This document shows positions 1 through 3,371 of a stretch of 5,481 nt of DNA, piece by piece. The position numbers were made by a program, and so were the translations under genes. The stretch is from NCBI GenBank assembly GCA_027492415.1, contig JAPUEV010000370.1:1-5481 (forward strand), given 5' to 3'. The notes under the pieces were generated by a model. It was not told where the DNA came from, ran no database searches, and saw only the letters and a program-made list of their open reading frames with translations. Every line of letters starts with the position of its first letter. The stretch's first letter is position 1. The stretch comes from Ignavibacteria bacterium (GTDB taxonomy: Bacteria; Bacteroidota; Ignavibacteria; Tepidaquicellales; OLB5).

Positions 1-790
1 TTAGAATATCTGCAAGCGATGTATATCCTTCCCGGGTCCATTTTTTATACTGCCACCGGTTACCTCCGCCAAGATTTACAAGTATCATTCTTTCGAGTAT
101 TCCGGGTATGAATTTCTGTTTTAATTCTTCTGCACGCTTTCTTTTCTCAGGCGGCATAGAAATAACGGGCTCCGAGCCTTCATAATTAAACCCGCAAATT
201 TCGTGAATGATCTGGTGGTAAGTTTTTTTGTTCTGCTTTTTAACATTATCGTTCACGCCCATAAGGTACCATTCATTTGCAAGTGTGTTCAAAGGATATG
301 GTTTGCCGTTTGCTGTATAATATCCGAACCTTGTTTTAGCGTTAATGGTGTTCATTATTTCGCAGCTCTCTTTACCGCTATCCAGGTTTATTGCAACATC
401 ATAAAGCTCATTGGTAACATGCTCAAGCTCATCGGTAGTAAAATATATCTCATCTATCATTTCGTTATCTTTAAGTACTTCATAAGAGCGTTCTTTGGTG
501 ATCCATGTTATGGTGCAGTCAGTGAATTTCTCCTTAAGGGTCGGCAGTATAGATGCTGTTCTCAGAACATCGCCAACTGCATCAAGCTTTACTATTATAA
601 TTTTCTTTTCTGCTTCGTTATCATTAATAACATCTGCCCCGGGTATATCTGGGAAAGAGCTCATGATAGTCTCATCCTTTACATAATAACTGCAGTTTCC
701 GCAGAACACACCGTGCTCTTTATTGGGTTTGCACGGCCTGTCTCCGTAAAAATGGATGCAGTCAAAATGTATTAAAGGAAGCTCTGTCAT
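1..790 (-). CDS. Glycosyltransferase family 9 (heptosyltransferase-like), 3' end cut by window edge
   Basis: About 263 residues are visible; the C-terminal donor-binding half is mostly missing because the frame stays open to the left edge. The ATG at 790 is fixed by an in-frame TAA four codons upstream. Residues 63-80 (KIIIVKLDAVGDVLRTAS) match the GT9 N-terminal strand-loop with the conserved GD, and residues 239-257 (NLGGGNRWQYKKWTREGYT) match the start of the second Rossmann half, where GT9 enzymes have a G-rich turn followed by a K-W segment. Known members move heptose or related sugars from a nucleotide donor onto LPS core or other surface glycans in the cytoplasm. Residues 10-33 precede the GT fold and contain four cysteines (C11, C20, C30, C33), absent from textbook WaaC/WaaF. 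There is no clear Shine-Dalgarno sequence. It lies downstream of and co-directional with the GT2 gene, across a 139-base gap with a repeat. The family call is firm; the sugar and acceptor are unknown. Confidence 0.88.
   Translation of the reverse strand, partial: MTELPLIHFDCIHFYGDRPCKPNKEHGVFCGNCSYYVKDETIMSSFPDIPGADVINDNEAEKKIIIVKLDAVGDVLRTASILPTLKEKFTDCTITWITKERSYEVLKDNEMIDEIYFTTDELEHVTNELYDVAINLDSGKESCEIMNTINAKTRFGYYTANGKPYPLNTLANEWYLMGVNDNVKKQNKKTYHQIIHEICGFNYEGSEPVISMPPEKRKRAEELKQKFIPGILERMILVNLGGGNRWQYKKWTREGYTSLADIL
692..763 (-). other. Four-cysteine N-terminal segment of the GT9 protein
   Basis: Residues 10-33 of the GT9 product show the spacing C-x8-C-x9-C-x2-C, with aromatic and charged residues between (DCIHFYGDRPC, then HGVFCGNC). 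The segment sits about 30 residues before the first GT9 beta strand. The spacing would suit binding of a metal such as zinc, or an Fe-S cluster, but no function is known to me. The cysteines are seen directly; metal binding is inference. Confidence 0.5.
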
Positions 791-885
791 TAAATAAAGT
801 TATCTTTTCCCGCCTTCATTTTTATTAAATGAGCTGTGGGTGATGTAAAAACATTTTTTGCGAAACTGTTTAAGCTTTCTCACTT

Positions 886-927
886 TACCCCCCTCTCCCT
901 GCAGGAGAGGGGCTGGGAGGTGAGGTC
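886..927. repeat. GC-rich inverted-repeat element (REP-like) between GT2 and GT9
   Basis: A C-rich run leads into a perfect 9-bp inverted repeat, with arms CCCCTCTCC (890-898) and GGAGAGGGG (904-912) around the loop CTGCA, followed by a G-rich tail (ctgggaggtgaggt). It stands out from the AT-rich surroundings and begins 3 bases after the GT2 stop codon. Neither side has a T-tract on the appropriate strand, so it is not a canonical intrinsic terminator. Elements of this CCCCTCTCC...GGAGAGGGG type are scattered between genes in many bacterial genomes. That this one is multicopy in this genome is inference from one copy. The rest of 791-885 shows no supported gene. Confidence 0.6.
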
Positions 928-929
928 TC

Positions 930-1892
930 TTAAATATTCTTTGTCTCTTCTACTATGAATGTCGGGCGGTTCCTTGTAGCGTCAAAATTACGCCACAGGT
1001 ACTCGCCAACTATACCAATACTCAGCAGTATAAAGCCGCCTGTCATAAATATTGCTGCAATTAATGAGGGAATGCCAAAGAGCGGCGCATCGGAAATGAT
1101 CTTCCTCAAAAGCACGTACACTCCAAGCAGCACAGCCGGCAGCCACACAAGCATGCCTATAAATGAAGCTATCCTTAACGGCCGCGCAGAAAAACCGAAG
1201 AACGTATCAAATGCAAGTTTCAGCCTTTTGAAAAATGACCAGCGTGATTTGCCCTGCTTGCGCTCCCTGCGGTGATAATATAAAAACCTCCTGCCGAACC
1301 CAAGCCATATTATCTGTACGGTTAAGTGTGAATTTTTCTCATCCATATCAACCAGTATCTTTGCCTGTTCCTTATTTATCATGCACAGGTCAAAACCTGT
1401 TTTAGGATACTCCGGCAATACAAGCGCGCGGAAAATTTTATAAAATGCCGCTGAAAATAATTTTGAAAGGAACGGGTCTGACCTGCTTTGCCTTACACAC
1501 AGCACCAGGTCGCGTTTATTGCCAAGCGCCCATTCATCATACATCTGGGGAATAAGCTCCGGCGGGTCCTGCAGATCAGCAGCAAGAAATACAACGGCAT
1601 CACCTGCTGCAAAATTCATCCCTGAAAGTATCGCAACATATGCGCCGTGGTTCTTTGAAAGCTTCACAAGCTTAACCCGGCTGTCACCTGCGGAAATTTC
1701 CTGCATCACTTTATATGATTCGTCCTTTGAGCCGTCATCGACGAACACAAGCTCATAGTCAAATTTTTGGGCATGCGCGCTGAGGGTTTGCGTTAAAACT
1801 GAATGTGTCTCTTTCAGAACATCAGCATTGAAATAAACCGGTATTATTACGGAAATTTTATCCAAATTTTCTGTTTTTGCGTAATTTTGCAA
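930..1892 (-). CDS. Polyprenyl-phosphate glycosyltransferase, GT2 (DPM1/GtrB/ArnC type)
   Basis: The 320-residue product has the usual length for GtrB/ArnC-like enzymes, which transfer a sugar from a nucleotide donor to undecaprenyl phosphate on the inner face of the membrane. Residues 13-20 (ISVIIPVY) are the first GT-A strand, VDDGSKD at 51-57 holds the nucleotide-binding aspartates, and DLQDPPE at 106-112 is the DxD-type metal-binding region typical of this subfamily. A basic stretch RRERKQGKSRWS (208-219) matches the conserved motif before the membrane part. Two hydrophobic helices (about 241-263 and 273-296) end in GEYLWR, as in GtrB/ArnC. The start is uncertain: the frame opens with TTG at 1892 directly after a TAA, with no Shine-Dalgarno, and a second TTG at 1865 would begin the protein at DKISVIIPVY, which looks more like a normal family N-terminus (311 residues). 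No in-frame ATG occurs before residue 63. It is divergent from the GT4 gene and may be cotranscribed with the downstream GT9. The sugar is not identifiable. Confidence 0.92.
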   Translation of the reverse strand: MQNYAKTENLDKISVIIPVYFNADVLKETHSVLTQTLSAHAQKFDYELVFVDDGSKDESYKVMQEISAGDSRVKLVKLSKNHGAYVAILSGMNFAAGDAVVFLAADLQDPPELIPQMYDEWALGNKRDLVLCVRQSRSDPFLSKLFSAAFYKIFRALVLPEYPKTGFDLCMINKEQAKILVDMDEKNSHLTVQIIWLGFGRRFLYYHRRERKQGKSRWSFFKRLKLAFDTFFGFSARPLRIASFIGMLVWLPAVLLGVYVLLRKIISDAPLFGIPSLIAAIFMTGGFILLSIGIVGEYLWRNFDATRNRPTFIVEETKNI

Positions 1893-2003
1893 TTAATAAT
1901 AAATATTTTTTTTTATATATTAAATCCTATTAAAATTGTTAAAAAATCCGCAATTTAGCTTAGTAAATTACTGTTATTTAGCCAAATTGACAGGAAATTA
2001 TAA
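1893..2003. promoter_or_regulatory. AT-rich divergent intergenic region, likely promoters for GT2 and GT4
   Basis: This 111-base gap separates the GT2 gene (leftward) from the GT4 gene (rightward), so it must hold the promoter of each unless transcription comes from further away. It is very AT-rich, with a T/A run at 1905-1920. On the plus strand TAGCTTAG (1956-1963) is one mismatch from the Bacteroidota -7 element TAnnTTTG, with a TTG 17 bases upstream, but this is weak in such AT-rich DNA. A short inverted repeat AATTTA/TAAATT (1952-1957, 1964-1969) overlaps it. The individual promoter boxes are not supported; the regional role follows from the gene layout. Confidence 0.45.
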
Positions 2004-3194
2004 ATGGATAAAAAACGATACCGTGTGTGCCACCTGCTTTACGAAGAATATCCCCGTGACCCAAGGGTACGCCGATACGTAAACGCGCTGAACGAAAATA
2101 ATATTTACTGCATAATAATCTGCTCTAAAAAGAAAAATGACCCGTACTTCCAGGAATTAAACGGCAATCTTATTTACAGAATACCCGTATCAAAAAAACG
2201 CGGAAGCTTTTTATTTACGCTCATCGAGTATCTGCTCTTCTCCTGGCTTGCGTCTTTTATGCTTGTTTACACCGGCATAAAATACCGCTTTAAGATAGTT
2301 CATACCCATACGCTTCCTGACTTCCTGATATTTGCAGCTTTGTGGAATAAGCTCTTCGGCGCTAAGCTGATCCTGGACCTCCATGAGATTTTTCCTGAGC
2401 TGTACATGGCGCGCACGGGGGCGAGTGCTGATTCATTCAAAGTTAAGCTGCTTAAGCTTGCCGAAAAGCTTTCTATTAAGCTTGCAAATGTTGTGATAAC
2501 AATTCACGATAACGCAAAGGATATTTTTGTAAGGCGGAATAATATTCCCGAAGGAAAGATCAATGTTGTTATGAACTCCGTTGATCCCCGTGAATTCCCT
2601 TTGCCGGCATCACCTGCCGAAAATGAATTTATCATTATTTATAACGGTACAATTGTTAAGCTGCTTAACCTTACCCTGGTTGTAAAAGCGCTTGCTAAGC
2701 TTAAGGGAGAAATCCCTGAAGCCGATTACAATAAGCTGGTCTTTAAGCTGTACGGCGATGGACCCGCGCTGCCTGAAATACTTGCATTGGCAAAGTCTAT
2801 GGGGGTTGAAGATAAAGTACAATATATGGGTTACCTTCAGCCGGCTGAAATGCGCAAAGAGGTGCTTAAGACGGGTGTGCTGATACTTCCGCCTGAAAAA
2901 AATATTTACAGCGATCTTTTTTATACAATAAAGCTGATAGAAACCATTTACCTTAAGATACCTGTAATTGCAACAAGGCTTAATACATATCTGAAATATT
3001 ACAGCGAAGATTCATTGTTCTATTTTAATTCCGGCAGTGTTGATGAGCTTTCTTCGCAGATAAAGGAAGTGTTTTATAATAAAGAGCTTGTTGCCCAAAA
3101 AACTGCAAACGCCCGCTCTGACTATGATAAGCTCAGCTGGGAAATCATGCGTGACAGGTATGTTGGAATAGTTCACGGTTTACTTAAGCAGTAA
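2004..3194 (+). CDS. Glycosyltransferase family 4 (GT-B fold)
   Basis: The 396-residue product is full length for a GT4 retaining glycosyltransferase, a cytoplasmic or membrane-associated enzyme that adds a sugar from a nucleotide donor to a glycan. The N-terminus has YPRDPRVRR (16-24), typical of a GT4 subgroup, then VHTHTLPDF (99-107) and DLHEIFPE (125-132), which line the acceptor side. The second Rossmann half begins near IYNGTIV (212-218), followed by YGDGP (250-254) and LPPEKN...KLIE (295-313). E313 matches the second Glu of the GT4 EX7E motif, but the first Glu position (305) is Leu. A hydrophobic stretch at 70-90 may associate with the membrane. The ATG follows an in-frame TAA directly, and AGGAAA (1992-1997) sits 6 bases upstream as a modest ribosome-binding site. 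It is the only plus-strand gene here and is divergent from the GT2 gene, suggesting shared work on a surface glycan. Donor and acceptor cannot be told. Confidence 0.92.
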   Translation: MDKKRYRVCHLLYEEYPRDPRVRRYVNALNENNIYCIIICSKKKNDPYFQELNGNLIYRIPVSKKRGSFLFTLIEYLLFSWLASFMLVYTGIKYRFKIVHTHTLPDFLIFAALWNKLFGAKLILDLHEIFPELYMARTGASADSFKVKLLKLAEKLSIKLANVVITIHDNAKDIFVRRNNIPEGKINVVMNSVDPREFPLPASPAENEFIIIYNGTIVKLLNLTLVVKALAKLKGEIPEADYNKLVFKLYGDGPALPEILALAKSMGVEDKVQYMGYLQPAEMRKEVLKTGVLILPPEKNIYSDLFYTIKLIETIYLKIPVIATRLNTYLKYYSEDSLFYFNSGSVDELSSQIKEVFYNKELVAQKTANARSDYDKLSWEIMRDRYVGIVHGLLKQ

Positions 3195-3225
3195 AAAAAG
3201 TAGCCGCTGCATTTCTGCAGCGGCT
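3193..3225 (-). terminator. Intrinsic terminator for the leftward T9SS gene, overlapping the GT4 stop codon
   Basis: A perfect 10-bp GC-rich stem, AGCCGCTGCA (3202-3211) and TGCAGCGGCT (3216-3225), encloses a four-base loop. Read leftward, the stem is followed after two bases by seven Ts (3199-3193 on the plus strand are As), the classic rho-independent layout. Read rightward, it is followed by GGGGG and no T-tract, so it should act poorly for the GT4 transcript. The T-tract uses the As of the GT4 stop codon TAA (3192-3194). It lies 137 bases beyond the stop of the leftward secreted-protein gene. Confidence 0.8.
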
Positions 3226-3290
3226 GGGGGAATGGAGAAGAAAACAACAACATGAAGAAAAAAACGAAGTAATTCTGTGGAGGAAAAAAA
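3226..3290. other. Purine-rich stretch in the convergent gap
   Basis: About 80 percent of the plus-strand bases are A or G (12 pyrimidines in 65 by hand count). On the leftward transcript this is a pyrimidine-rich 3' untranslated segment lying just before the terminator hairpin. It includes TGGAGGA (3278-3284), which resembles a strong Shine-Dalgarno sequence but has no ATG after it, and a seven-codon ATG-TAA stretch at 3252-3272. No gene is supported. Its role is unknown; it could be a pyrimidine-rich site in the 3' end of the secreted-protein mRNA, or a decayed gene start. Confidence 0.35.
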
Positions 3291-3336
3291 TCTTATTATC
3301 TTAATTAAAACTTTTACTTTATAAACTATCTTTGGT

Positions 3337-3371
3337 TTTGTTATTTGTTATTTGATATTTGTTATTTGATA
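3337..3371. repeat. Five tandem 7-bp units TTTG(T/A)TA across the stop codon of the secreted-protein gene
   Basis: On the plus strand the units read TTTGTTA, TTTGTTA, TTTGATA, TTTGTTA, TTTGATA with no gaps, so the last four also form an exact 14-bp duplication (3344-3357 and 3358-3371). The right-hand unit encodes the final Ile-Lys codons, and the TAA stop (3362-3364) lies in the next unit. Unit gain or loss by slippage downstream of the stop would leave the protein unchanged. Confidence 0.75.

Noticed and set aside
203..775. Long plus-strand open frame (190 codons)
   Set aside because: It is antisense to the GT9 gene, whose motifs are clear; the product is cysteine-rich and low in sense, with no domain or ribosome-binding site.
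805..880. Short minus-strand frame starting at a GTG, ending in TAA shortly before the GT9 ATG (about 27 residues, lysine-rich)
   Set aside because: It emerges from the repeat element, has no ribosome-binding site and no recognisable family. It is in frame with GT9 but separated by a stop, which looks like chance.
890..912. Hairpin as an intrinsic terminator of the GT2 gene
   Set aside because: The stem is good, but no T-tract follows on either strand, so it is listed as a repeat instead.
955..1275. Plus-strand open frames inside the GT2 gene (955-1275 and 1519-1758)
   Set aside because: Both are shadows of the minus-strand GT2 coding sequence and have no domain features.
1952..1969. AATTTA/TAAATT inverted repeat as an operator
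   Set aside because: A 6-bp AT-only inverted repeat is expected by chance in DNA this AT-rich; no regulator is encoded nearby.
3252..3272. ATG-TAA mini-frame MKKKTK with an upstream GGAG
   Set aside because: Six codons in a purine-rich tract arise easily by chance; there is no downstream gene for it to act as a leader.
3337..3371. Tandem repeats as a CRISPR array
   Set aside because: Units are only 7 bp, directly adjacent with no spacers, and there are no cas genes.
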